This document shows positions 56,680 to 64,000 of a stretch of DNA of 64,000 nt, in pieces (position 1 is the stretch's first letter; each line of letters begins with the position of its first letter). The translations under genes were made by a program, and so were the position numbers. Under the pieces are notes generated by a model. The model was not told where the DNA came from. It saw only the letters and a list, made by a program, of their open reading frames with translations, and ran no database searches. Source of the DNA: Arthrobacter sp. KBS0703 (GTDB taxonomy: Bacteria > Actinomycetota > Actinomycetes > Actinomycetales > Micrococcaceae); NCBI RefSeq assembly GCF_002008315.2, contig NZ_MVDG02000001.1:1550001-1614000 (forward strand). The letters are read 5' to 3'.

Positions 56680-56914
56680 GAGGGGCCTGTCTAGCCGCAA
56701 GCAATATCGAAGGCGACTCCGGCAGCAAAGGGCGCGTCCTCGGGCCATCGCCCTGCCCATCGAGGCGCAACCAAACCACAGCGCCGGCGCCCGCGGGAAT
56801 TCAGGTCGTAAAGCAGGTGCGTCGGAGAACGCATCTCGATCCAGATGGGGTTCCCGACGTGGAATCCCCGGGCGATGCGGACTTACCTCTGGTGTTGAGT
56901 GCTTGAATGGGGGC

Positions 56915-58057
56915 ATGGTGGAGCGCAGCGTACTGGTCTCCGGTGGCGGCATCGCCGGCTCGACCGCCGCGTACTGGCTGGCGAAGGCCGGTTGGTCGGT
57001 CACGATCGTGGAACGGGCGGCCGACACACGATCTAGCGGCAACCCTATCGACGTACGCGGAGGTGCGGTCGCTATTGCACGGCAAATGGGCATCTGGTCG
57101 CGCTTGGAGGAGGCTGCCACCGGTGTCGAACGCTTGGTCTTTGTCGACGCCGACGGGCGGCCACAGGCCACGATCCGCACGCGCCAGCGTGTGGACCGCC
57201 ATGAGGAGGTCGAGGTCACACGCAATGAGCTCGTCGGCCTGTTGCTCGAGAAGGCCCGGGAGAGCAGCCTCGTCATCCGGGACGACTCGATCACCGCCTT
57301 GCACCAGGACGGCGGCGGAATCGACGTCGAGTTTCAGCGGACCCCTTCGCGTCGCTTCGACCTGGTCGTCGGAGCCGACGGACTCCACTCCACCGTTCGA
57401 CGCTTGGCATTCGGCCCCGAAGAACGTTTTTCCCGCCCATTCGGCATGTTCGTGGGCACCGTGCGCGCCCCTGCGCCGATCGAGGATCCGCGCACCGTGC
57501 TGTTGTACAACGAACCGGGAACCTCCTTGACCATCCATCCGGCGGGTGGGAAGCCCGGGTTCGCATTCATCTTCCGTGGGCACCACGATGTCGACTACCG
57601 CGAAGCGGACCAAGGCAGACGCCTCGTCGAGTCCACCTACGCCGGAGGCGGGTGGCTCACCACGCTCGCGCTCAAGGAATGGGGCGCGTCCGACGATAGG
57701 TACTTCGACGCTGTCACTCGCGTGGACGTACCGCAGTGGACTGCCGGCCGCGTGGTGCTGCTCGGTGACGCGGCGAGTTGCATCTCGCTGTTCGGTGAAG
57801 GCTCCAGCAGCGCGATCGTCGGAGCCAAGACCCTCGCCGACGCGCTTGCCGCCCACCCGGACGACCACACCGCCGCCTTCGTCGGCTATGAACACACGCA
57901 CCGCAATTACGTGCGACCGCTACAACGGGGCGCCGGCATAGCATCGCGCCTCCTCGTACCCAAGACCCGATCGGGCATCACGATGCGCAATGCGGCGTTG
58001 AACGCGCTCCCCTTTCGGAACAAGCGGCGAACCGCACCTTCGAGCGACGCTCAATGA
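56915..58057 (+). CDS. FAD-dependent monooxygenase (PHBH-fold)
   Basis: A 380-residue flavoprotein. The FAD motif is VLVSGGGIAGSTAAYWLAKA at the N-terminus; the DG fingerprint is DLVVGADGLHSTVRRLAF, and the second FAD motif is AGRVVLLGDAASCISLFGEG. The class hydroxylates aromatic or antibiotic substrates using NAD(P)H. TetX/rifampicin monooxygenase-like enzymes share this layout, but the substrate cannot be told. ATG 56915 has GGGGG just upstream; a TTG at 56903 is also possible. No regulator adjacent. Confidence 0.9.
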   Translation: MVERSVLVSGGGIAGSTAAYWLAKAGWSVTIVERAADTRSSGNPIDVRGGAVAIARQMGIWSRLEEAATGVERLVFVDADGRPQATIRTRQRVDRHEEVEVTRNELVGLLLEKARESSLVIRDDSITALHQDGGGIDVEFQRTPSRRFDLVVGADGLHSTVRRLAFGPEERFSRPFGMFVGTVRAPAPIEDPRTVLLYNEPGTSLTIHPAGGKPGFAFIFRGHHDVDYREADQGRRLVESTYAGGGWLTTLALKEWGASDDRYFDAVTRVDVPQWTAGRVVLLGDAASCISLFGEGSSSAIVGAKTLADALAAHPDDHTAAFVGYEHTHRNYVRPLQRGAGIASRLLVPKTRSGITMRNAALNALPFRNKRRTAPSSDAQ

Positions 58058-58290
58058 TAGGGGTGAACCACCCCTTATTGACCCAGCCGCTTGCCTCAGT
58101 TCAACTACTGGGTTTGCTCTTCGCCATGCGGCGTATCGCATAGGGAGACAACTGTAACTTTGCTGCGTACACGCCCACCGCCTGAACCCCCGCAGGCGCA
58201 GGCAGTCGGCCACCGGCCAGCCTGCCGGGTGAACCGCGGACTGCAAGCAGGCTTACAGTGGGAAACTGCGGCCCGGGGCGGGTCGGCGGT

Positions 58291-59552
58291 TTGAGTATTT
58301 CGAAAGGCTCGCAGTTGAGCAACCATCCAGGTCTGACCCCGCAGGCTGAACACGTTCGATGCCGTTGTCATCGGACTCGGTTCGATGATCGGTGCCGGGG
58401 TCTTCGCAGCCTTCACCCCCGCGGCCCAGGCGGCCGGGTCAGGGCTGTTGATCGGCCTTCTGGTCGCGGCTGTCGTCGCTTACTGCAACGCCACGGCCTC
58501 GGCCCAGATGGCCGCCGAGTATCGAACCTCCGGCGGCACGTACGTCTACGGGCGGGAGCGGCTGGGCCCCTGGTCCGGCTTCCTGGCCGGATGGGGTTTT
58601 GTGATCGGCAAAACCGCCAGCAGCGCGGCCATGGCCCTGACTTTCGCCGCCAGGCGGCGCCGCCGGGCTGGGAACGGCCCGTCGCCATCGCCGCGGTGAT
58701 CCTGCTCGCCGCAGTGAATTCTCGAGGTGTCACCCGCACGGCGGCGTTGACCCGGATCATCGTGGTCGCCGTGCTGGCCTCCCTGGCCATCGTCGTCGCC
58801 GCATGTGGGGGGGGGCCGGAACCGCGGACCCGCTGCGGCTGATCGACGGCGGCCTGCTCTCCCACGGGTGGTACGGGATCCTGCAATCCGCCGGCCTTCT
58901 GTTTTTCGCTTTCGCCGGCTACACCCGCATCGCCACCATGTGCGAAGAAGTCATTAACCTGGCGTTGGGCATTGCTGTCGCCGTCGACGCCATCATCGCG
59001 GTGAGCATCCTGTCCGTTCTAGGCCCCGACGGCATCGCCGGCACCCCTGCCCCGCTGGCGGCCGCCGTCAGCGCCGGGTCCTGGGACTGGGCCTCCCCGA
59101 TCGTCAGGGTCGGAGCCGCACTGGCCGCCCTAGGCGCGCTCCTGGCACTGATCGCCGGGCTGGGCCGCACCAGCCTGGCCATGGCCCGCGAAGCTGAGCT
59201 GCCCCGGTGGCTGTCGGCCATCCACCCCCGGTTCAAGGTCCCGCACCGGGCCGAGACGGTCCTCGCTGCCGTCATCTGCCTCATCATGAGCGTCGCTGAC
59301 CTCCGGGGAGCGATCGGCTTTTCCTCCTCCGGGGTCCTGATCTACTACGTGATCGCGAACCTCGCCGCGTTCACCCAGACCGGCGAAAACCGCCGCTATC
59401 CCAAGGCCCTGCAGGCAGTCGGCGCCCTAGCCTGCGTGCTCCTGGTAGCGACACTGCCCGTCGAATCAGTGATCGCCGGACTGGTGATGTTCGGTGCAGG
59501 CACCCTCTACCGCGTCCTTCGCCTGCGCCGGGAGGCTATGCACGAACCCTAA
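58291..59552 (+). pseudogene. APC-family amino-acid permease, several frameshifts and a small deletion
   Basis: Three frames join into one permease: LNTFDAVVIGLGSMIGAGVF and YRTSGGTYVYGRERLGPWSG; then GWERPVAIAAVILLAAVNSR; then LQSAGLLFFAFAGYTRIATM up to the end at 59552. Shifts lie near 58345, 58660 and 58815. In addition, between CEEV and LALGIAVAV about ten residues usual in the family (a DPxRTIPRAI-like loop) are missing. A TTG at 58291 is the only plausible start. With this many lesions it is a true pseudogene. Confidence 0.85.
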
Positions 59553-60402
59553 GAACGCAGCTGCCCATCCGGTCTTCGTCGCCGCAACAACTCCCTACGT
59601 CCCCAACATGGCTCTCGGCACCATCTGTCACTGACCAGCCCAAACGATCCCAGAGGGCAGATAATCCGCCTCGGCTCCAGCTCCGCACTGCGTACGTTGA
59701 CGCTGCGGCGGGATCCGCTCGCCGCACAGTGGCTTCTGGAGTCCATCAGTGACAATTGAGGCCTCCGGGTCTGTTGCGGGTCTATGGGACTTGTTGTGAT
59801 CGGGTCCTGGATGCACGAGTCCTGTCCGCGCAGCTATCCCTGGGTGACTGAGTTTCAGTTCCGTGGGCGATCCAAGGAACACGACCTTTTGTGGAACATC
59901 GTTGCTTTTCGGCTTTGCTGGCTTTGACAGTAAAGCTGTCAAAGCGGGAGCTTGCGCGCCCGGCGATTAGCGTTCCCGGGACGGGCCGTTGCCCGCTGGA
60001 GGTAAAGGCGAGGGACAGCAGCGGTCGGCACACGGTGCAGTTCCTGTCCGTCGATCATCCCGTTCGCGGCTGGTTTTCTTTTTGGCTTTCGGGCGTGCTT
60101 TGCTTTTGGGCACGAAGTCATTCCTTTCACGCGCTGCAGTGCGTCCATCCTGCAAGCACCCGGGGCACCGCCTCGGGCCGGACCGGCGGGGCTGTCCGGC
60201 CAGTGGATGCACGGGAGCGTTCCCGCTGACGGGAAACGGCGACAAGGGCCGGCGTTTTCCGTCAGCAGGTGCAGGGCGCCGCGGCTCCCTGGCCGATAGT
60301 GGACAACGGGAGCCCGGCAAGACACCGGTATGAGGAACTGCGAGGGGGCCGACAAGCTGGTCTCCGTTCGACGGGTCACAGGTGCGCGGGAGAGCGCCTG
60401 GG
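59553..60402. other. Gene-poor stretch
   Basis: 850 bases without a convincing gene. A minus-strand frame starting at GTG about 60111 has a basic beginning (MPKSKARPKAKKKTSRERDD) and an AAAGGAATG before it, but the rest has no recognisable pattern. Confidence 0.4.
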
Positions 60403-60525
60403 CTAGCCTTGGCGGGCTTTCATCCGCGCGTTTTTCTTGTTGATGACGAAGGTGCGGCCGCGGCGGCGGACAATCTGGGCTCCGGGTATTTTTTTCAGCG
60501 CCCGCAGCGAGTTCCGTACTTTCAT
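60403..60525 (-). CDS. rpmJ2: Ribosomal protein L36, zinc-independent (type B)
   Basis: A 40-residue protein: [40 protein letters not shown]. It is L36 without any cysteine, the C-minus form that replaces the zinc-ribbon form when zinc is scarce. Its ATG overlaps the stop of the COG0523 gene (ATGA), and AGGAG precedes it. In other actinobacteria such paralogues are repressed by Zur. Confidence 0.95.
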   Translation of the reverse strand: MKVRNSLRALKKIPGAQIVRRRGRTFVINKKNARMKARQG

Positions 60526-61651
60526 GAGTTGCTCCTTTGTGTTGTTTCGGTGGTCCGGTTCAGGTCGAAGGGGTCTTTGATCGTGCCGGGGCTGGAGGCC
60601 ATCTCCGCTTCGGTCAGTTCGCAGGCGTTCAGCAGCGCAGCGATTTCGGTGTCGTCGACATCATCGCCGGTGACGGCCAGGACCGTTCCGCGGTCGCCGA
60701 ATACGGGGTGCCAATCGAGCACGGCATCCGGATCATCCGCGGGAAAAGCCGCGCGGAGTGGCTCCCGTTCCGCCTGCCAAGGGCCCGTGTTCTCCAGCCA
60801 GACCCGGGGCCCGATGCCCTGAACGGCGATCCTGCAATCCGGCGCTGATGCCACCCAGAGCCTCCCCCGAAGCCAGCATGATCCTTCAGCGAGGGATGCC
60901 AGGGCGTGGCGGAAACGTCCCGGATGCAGGGGCCGCTCAATCCGCTGGACTACCGTGGTGAAGGGCGAGGAAGATTCGGCGGGATCCGCACCGAACCTGG
61001 GACGGTGCGTGCCGCCGCCTCTGCGAGGTTGTGCCGGCCGGGCGGGACGTCGCCCGCGCTTTCGGTCACCGCCGCGTGCGGGGCCAACTCATTGATCAGC
61101 TGGACTCCGCGGGCACGTGCTGCCGGATCAACCGGCACAAGAGCCGGGTCGGCCAGCAGGACGGTGTCGCTGAACGAAAGCTCCTCCATGAGGAATTCCC
61201 CCGGCGTCCGGTCATCCTCCGGAACGGGAGTGAAGCCGGACTCGAACAGGGTGTGGTGGTCCCAGATCTGGTCCTCCACGGCATCCGGAGCGCAAGCCAG
61301 CACCACCGAATCAATGGTGAACGCGCCCCCGAGGCCCCTCAGCAGAGCGTGCACGGCCGTCGAGCCAGCCACGGCCGGGGGCAAACCCAGGATGAGGCGG
61401 GAACCTGCCTTCAGCAGCCTCTTCACCGTGGGTACGACGTCTAGGCGCACGGTGCAGCTGAGGCATCCGTGTTCCAGGGTCGATTCTTCCCGCTCGAGGC
61501 GCCGGCCCTCCTGGAAGGTCCTGCGGATGACGAGCCCGTCTTCCAAGAGATCGTGGAAAACGACAATGGCCCCCGGGGAGTCTGCCGCCAGGGCCGCGCA
61601 TGCCTTCTGGCGGCTGAAAACATCCAGGGAGCTCACAACAGTTACTTGCAT
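60522..61651 (-). pseudogene. COG0523 metallochaperone (CobW-like), frameshifted
   Basis: The N-terminal frame from ATG 61651 (MQVTVVSSLDVFSRQKACAA, EHGCLSCTVRLDVVPTVKRL, FTIDSVVLACAPDAVEDQIW) and the C-terminal frame ([53 protein letters not shown]) make one protein of about 376 residues. The frame changes near 60990. It is the actinobacterial type without a Walker A motif but with the CxxC-like metal site (GCLSC). It is thought to deliver zinc to client proteins under starvation. A Zur-box-like motif lies 16 bases upstream. With its partner gene intact, the frameshift may be an error. Confidence 0.85.
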
Positions 61652-61667
61652 GACAACCACTCTATAT

Positions 61668-61682
61668 GCGAATCATTCTCAT
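61668..61682 (-). promoter_or_regulatory. Zur-box-like motif of the COG0523-rpmJ2 operon
   Basis: GCGAATCATTCTCAT on the plus strand, 16 bases upstream of the start at 61651. It shares the core ATTCTCA with the motifs at 61836-61850 and 63541-63555. Confidence 0.65.
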
Positions 61683-61835
61683 CTGCAACAGGCGCCCCCG
61701 CGCTCCCCCTCGACATTCAGCGCTGCCCCAGCCCATGAACGACACAATTGCCGACAGGCGCAAAAGCCCCGATCCGGACAGCTGAGCCGCTCAAGAGCAC
61801 CGATCCGCGCCGGTCAGGCATGCCCGAACCTAATT

Positions 61836-61850
61836 GACACTGATTCTCAT
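61836..61850 (+). promoter_or_regulatory. Zur-box-like motif upstream of zur
   Basis: GACACTGATTCTCAT, 22 bases before a small ORF and 113 bases before zur. Autoregulation of zur is common. Confidence 0.6.
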
Positions 61851-61872
61851 TTAGCCGAGAATTGGCGGTGTT

Positions 61873-61953
61873 ATGAAACCCAGTACCCGCCTCGCGCAGG
61901 CCAGGGACCCCCTGGACGCCGAGGACGACGTCCGGCTGCACGAAGGGACCTAA
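61873..61953 (+). CDS. Possible short ORF ahead of zur
   Basis: A 26-codon frame MKPSTRLAQARDPLDAEDDV then RLHEGT, preceded by GGCGGTG and ending 10 bases before the zur start. It could be a leader peptide or the tail of a lost gene. Confidence 0.3.
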   Translation: MKPSTRLAQARDPLDAEDDVRLHEGT

Positions 61954-61963
61954 GGTGGAGCGG

Positions 61964-62350
61964 ATGACCCGCCAGCGCTCGGCCCTGAACAGGACGCTTG
62001 AGCGGACATCGGAATTCCGCAGCGCCCAGCAGCTGCACTCCATGCTGCGCGAGGACGGCGAATCGGTCTCCCTGGCCACCGTTTACCGGATTCTGCAGTC
62101 CATGGCCCACGAGGGCGAAGTCGACGCGTTGCGAACCCAGGAGACCGAAACCCGCTACCGCCGCTGCCAGCGCCGGGAACATCACCACCACCTGGTCTGC
62201 TGCCTGTGCGGACACACGGTTGAAGTCACTGAAAACACGGTGGAACGCTGGGCCGGGCGCACCGCGCGAGAACACGGCTTCGCCGCCGTCTCCCACACCG
62301 TCGAACTCCTCGGAATCTGTGCAAGCTGCGAAGGAACCGGCCTCGCCTAA
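61964..62350 (+). CDS. zur: Zur, zinc uptake regulator (Fur family)
   Basis: A 128-residue Fur-family repressor. The N-terminal winged helix has MTRQRSALNRTLERTSEFRS and SVSLATVYRILQSMAHEGEV. The dimerisation domain has the metal site RREHHHHLVCCLCGHTVEVT and a structural zinc pair with the last GICASCEG. A close match to actinobacterial Zur rather than Fur (HHHHLVC...CGHTVEV). ATG 61964 follows GGTGGAG; GTG 61955 would add three residues. It represses the surrounding zinc genes when zinc is sufficient. Confidence 0.93.
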   Translation: MTRQRSALNRTLERTSEFRSAQQLHSMLREDGESVSLATVYRILQSMAHEGEVDALRTQETETRYRRCQRREHHHHLVCCLCGHTVEVTENTVERWAGRTAREHGFAAVSHTVELLGICASCEGTGLA

Positions 62351-62605
62351 GTCGGGCCTGCCGAGGAGCATGCGTACGGCCATATATTGGCGCGCTCAGG
62401 TAAGCCGACGGGGCGTCATTGCCAGGAGTCGTCCGTACGTAATGCCAAAAGGCTCTGTACCGCCCCCCACAGAGCCTTGCCGCAGACGGGAAGGGCAGGG
62501 TTGGCGGGCAGCGCGATGGCCAATTGGCCACCCCGGGGTGGTCTCGCCCGTCGGACTTACCCGGCCGGACCCGGCTCAGCCACGAATGCGGAAAGCATTG
62601 CTCCA

Positions 62606-62635
62606 CACATAAGAAGATGCTTACATTTCTATGTG
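62606..62635 (+). promoter_or_regulatory. Candidate ArsR/SmtB operator
   Basis: CACAT (62606-62610) and ATGTG (62631-62635) are exact complements 20 bases apart, overlapping the putative GTG start of the arsR-like gene. Short palindromes in this place are usual for autorepression in this family. Confidence 0.35.
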
Positions 62636-62979
62636 ATTGCCGAGGAATCCCTTTCGGGGGCGGCAGAGTTGTTCAAGGCCCTGTCCCCACATCGCGGCTT
62701 CTCATCCTGTGCGCGCTTGCCCACGAGCCCTCGTCTGTAAGCGCACTGACTGGGGCAACGAAATTGTCCCAGCCCTTGGTCTCCCAGCACTGGCGGCTGC
62801 TCCGGGGGATCAATCTGGTCACGGCGACCAGGTCAGGACGCGAAATCATCTATTCCCTGACCGATGATCACGTGGCCCGTGTCATCCAAGACGCCATCGC
62901 ACACAGCCACGAAAGCCAGGCACCGGCCCCTCCGGCGCCCGCGAAGGAGAAGGAACATGACCGAGGAAGTCAAGGCTGA
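62633..62979 (+). pseudogene. ArsR/SmtB-family metal sensor, frameshifted
   Basis: The N-terminal frame from GTG 62633 reads IAEESLSGAAELFKALSP; after a shift near 62690 a second frame reads SRLLILCALAHEPSSVSALT, KLSQPLVSQHWRLLRGINLV, TATRSGREIIYSLTDDHVAR and ends with a His-containing tail (DAIAHSHESQAP). This is a complete ArsR fold with DHxxxxxxxAxxHxxE-like alpha-5 metal ligands, as in SmtB/NmtR/CzrA zinc sensors. It overlaps the start of the histidine-rich gene by 23 bases, so the two form an operon. One base restores it, so it may be intact in reality. Confidence 0.8.
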
Positions 62980-63256
62980 ACACACTCTCGCCGAGCACCA
63001 GCACGGCGGCCCGGACTGCACACACGTGACCGTCCAGCACGGTGACCATGTGGACTTCATCCACGACGGACACCGCCACGCCGAACACGAAGGCCACTAC
63101 GACGAACACGACGATCCGGCCGAGCACACGCCGGCCGAGCACCAGCACGGCGGCCCGGATTGCACTCACGAAAAGGTCCAGCACGGTGACCACGTGGACT
63201 TCATTCACGACGGACACCGCCATGCCGAACACGAAGGCCACTACGACGAACACTAA
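62957..63256 (+). CDS. Histidine-rich zinc-binding protein with two tandem units
   Basis: A 99-residue soluble protein. Two nearly identical units of about 40 residues follow a short lead: AEHQHGGPDCTHVTVQHGDH, then VDFIHDGHRHAEHEGHYDEH, repeated as AEHQHGGPDCTHEKVQHGDH and the same end. A short acidic linker (DDPAEHTP) lies between. About a quarter of residues are His, with one Cys per unit. Short single-unit relatives occur near zinc genes in actinobacteria. It probably binds or buffers zinc. AAGGAGAAGGAAC precedes the ATG, and a strong terminator follows. Confidence 0.85.
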   Translation: MTEEVKAEHTLAEHQHGGPDCTHVTVQHGDHVDFIHDGHRHAEHEGHYDEHDDPAEHTPAEHQHGGPDCTHEKVQHGDHVDFIHDGHRHAEHEGHYDEH

Positions 63257-63261
63257 CAACA

Positions 63262-63308
63262 CCCATGGGAAAGGCTTCGGGGAGATCCCCCGGAGCCTTT
63301 CCCATGGG
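63262..63308 (+). terminator. Strong hairpin terminator
   Basis: CCCATGGGAAAGGCTTCGGG (63262-63281) pairs with its complement ending at 63308, a stem of over 20 bp with one or two mismatches, directly after the His-rich gene. Confidence 0.88.
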
Positions 63309-63540
63309 CGCTTTCTGCTCACCCCTCTGGCTGTCAGCCCGTCCCTCCGTGAACCCTGCAAAAGGCCTGTGACACGCAGGCTCCCAGCGCTTGCGACCCC
63401 TCGGCACTGGCCATCCTTGAGCGTCAGGCGGGCCGATCATCGAGGCGGCTGAAATGAGCACATAACGGACTCCGGCCACGGAAGACGCACGCGGACATTC
63501 CGCCGCCGCAGTACCGAAGTCCTCATCCTGTATGGTTAAC

Positions 63541-63555
63541 GCGATTGATTCTCAA
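63541..63555 (+). promoter_or_regulatory. Zur-box-like motif upstream of the znuA-like gene
   Basis: GCGATTGATTCTCAA, with symmetric core TTGA-TTC-TCAA, 20 bases before the ATG. Best of the three motif copies. Confidence 0.7.
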
Positions 63556-63575
63556 TAACAGATAGGGCTTATCAG

Positions 63576-64000
63576 ATGCAGGACGAAATTCACGGCCGGC
63601 GGCGTCCGGCGGCTTTTGTGGCGGCGGCAGGAACGGCGCTAATGCTGCTGCTGGCTGGCTGCAGTTCCACCGTACAGGCGTCCGCGCCGACCGGAACGGG
63701 AACGGTGGAGGTGGCCACGTCGACGGATGTCTACGGGGACATCGTCCACGTCATCGGCGGGGACAGGGTCCACGTCACTCCCATCATTCACAGCGCATCC
63801 CAGGATCCCCATTCCTATCAGGCGACCACTCAGGACAAGCTCACCGTCTCCAAAGCCAGGATCCTGATCGAGAACGGCGGCGGATACGACGACTTCTTCA
63901 GCACTCTCGCTGCGGACAACACCGCCGGCGACCAACAGGTCATCAACGTCACCAAACTCTCCGGACTGGCACCCCAAACCGGGACAGCCAGCCAGGGCGC
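63576..64000 (+). CDS. znuA: ZnuA-like zinc ABC transporter substrate-binding lipoprotein (5' part)
   Basis: The first 141 codons of a gene that runs off the window. A lipoprotein signal peptide (AAFVAAAGTALMLLLAGC, Cys29) is followed by VEVATSTDVYGDIVHVIGGD, and DPHSYQATTQDKLTVSKARI with the first zinc-ligand histidine, then ENGGGYDDFF. This is the cluster 9 (ZnuA/TroA) pattern. It should capture zinc outside the membrane for an ABC importer whose other genes probably lie just beyond the window. A Zur-box-like motif precedes it. Confidence 0.92.
   Translation, partial: MQDEIHGRRRPAAFVAAAGTALMLLLAGCSSTVQASAPTGTGTVEVATSTDVYGDIVHVIGGDRVHVTPIIHSASQDPHSYQATTQDKLTVSKARILIENGGGYDDFFSTLAADNTAGDQQVINVTKLSGLAPQTGTASQG

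Noticed and set aside
59967..60320. Minus-strand frame with a basic start resembling CrgA or a ribosomal protein
   Set aside because: Only the first few residues (MPKSKAR) fit; the rest has no membrane helices or ribosomal pattern.

Overview
The window looks like chromosomal or large-replicon DNA of a high-GC actinobacterium, most likely Arthrobacter or a relative in the Micrococcaceae. The grounds are GC-rich coding sequence, an Lsr2-type nucleoid protein, actinobacterial LexA boxes of the TCGAAC type, a COG0523 protein of the actinobacterial kind without a Walker A loop, and tyrosine-recombinase trios typical of actinobacterial accessory DNA. No rRNA, tRNA or CRISPR array was seen. The genus is an inference.

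Layout. 1-11 kb is accessory DNA with eroded genes: a broken receiver gene, lsr2, a STAS-like protein, a broken integrase, a frameshifted DedA gene, an intact lipoprotein phosphoesterase, a CPA1 Na+/H+ antiporter and a VIT-type metal transporter, then about 1.7 kb of gene-poor DNA full of inverted repeats. 10-23 kb holds secreted proteins (Ig-like, FG-GAP-like, a GDDNGG-repeat protein), an SDR, a DNA/RNA endonuclease, an orphan receiver and dispersed intergenic repeats. 23-40 kb is a mobile region. umuD and umuC each have their own SOS box but lie 10 kb apart. Between them are a recombinase/XRE/zinc-ribbon recombinase trio, a HEPN-motif protein, a GyrA-like fragment protein, an M16 peptidase with a PH-like tail and a membrane protein. 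A Tn554-like tnpABC trio has cut a DUF6504-like gene downstream of umuC, and an IS30 element follows.

42-45 kb is a PadR-DUF1048-ABC transporter operon with a palindromic operator candidate. 45.7-56 kb is potassium homeostasis: a KimA-like permease, then a kdp operon in the order small ORF-kdpF-A-B-C-D-E on the minus strand, with start/stop overlaps at four junctions. The permease and kdp upstream regions share an identical 10-base motif, which suggests joint control by KdpE. 56-60 kb holds a partial zur duplication, an FAD monooxygenase and a decayed APC permease.

60.4-64 kb is a zinc-starvation cluster: a COG0523 metallochaperone overlapping a cysteine-free ribosomal protein L36, zur, an ArsR-family regulator, a histidine-rich protein built from two tandem units, and the start of a ZnuA-like zinc-binding lipoprotein. 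Three promoters carry the same 15-base Zur-box-like motif.

At least ten otherwise recognisable genes carry single frameshifts (195, 2905, 3570, 13226, 19248, 27177, 45068, 58291, 60522, 62633). Some of these are probably real decay; others, in genes with an expected function, may be sequencing errors. Read-level checking should come before treating them as dead genes.
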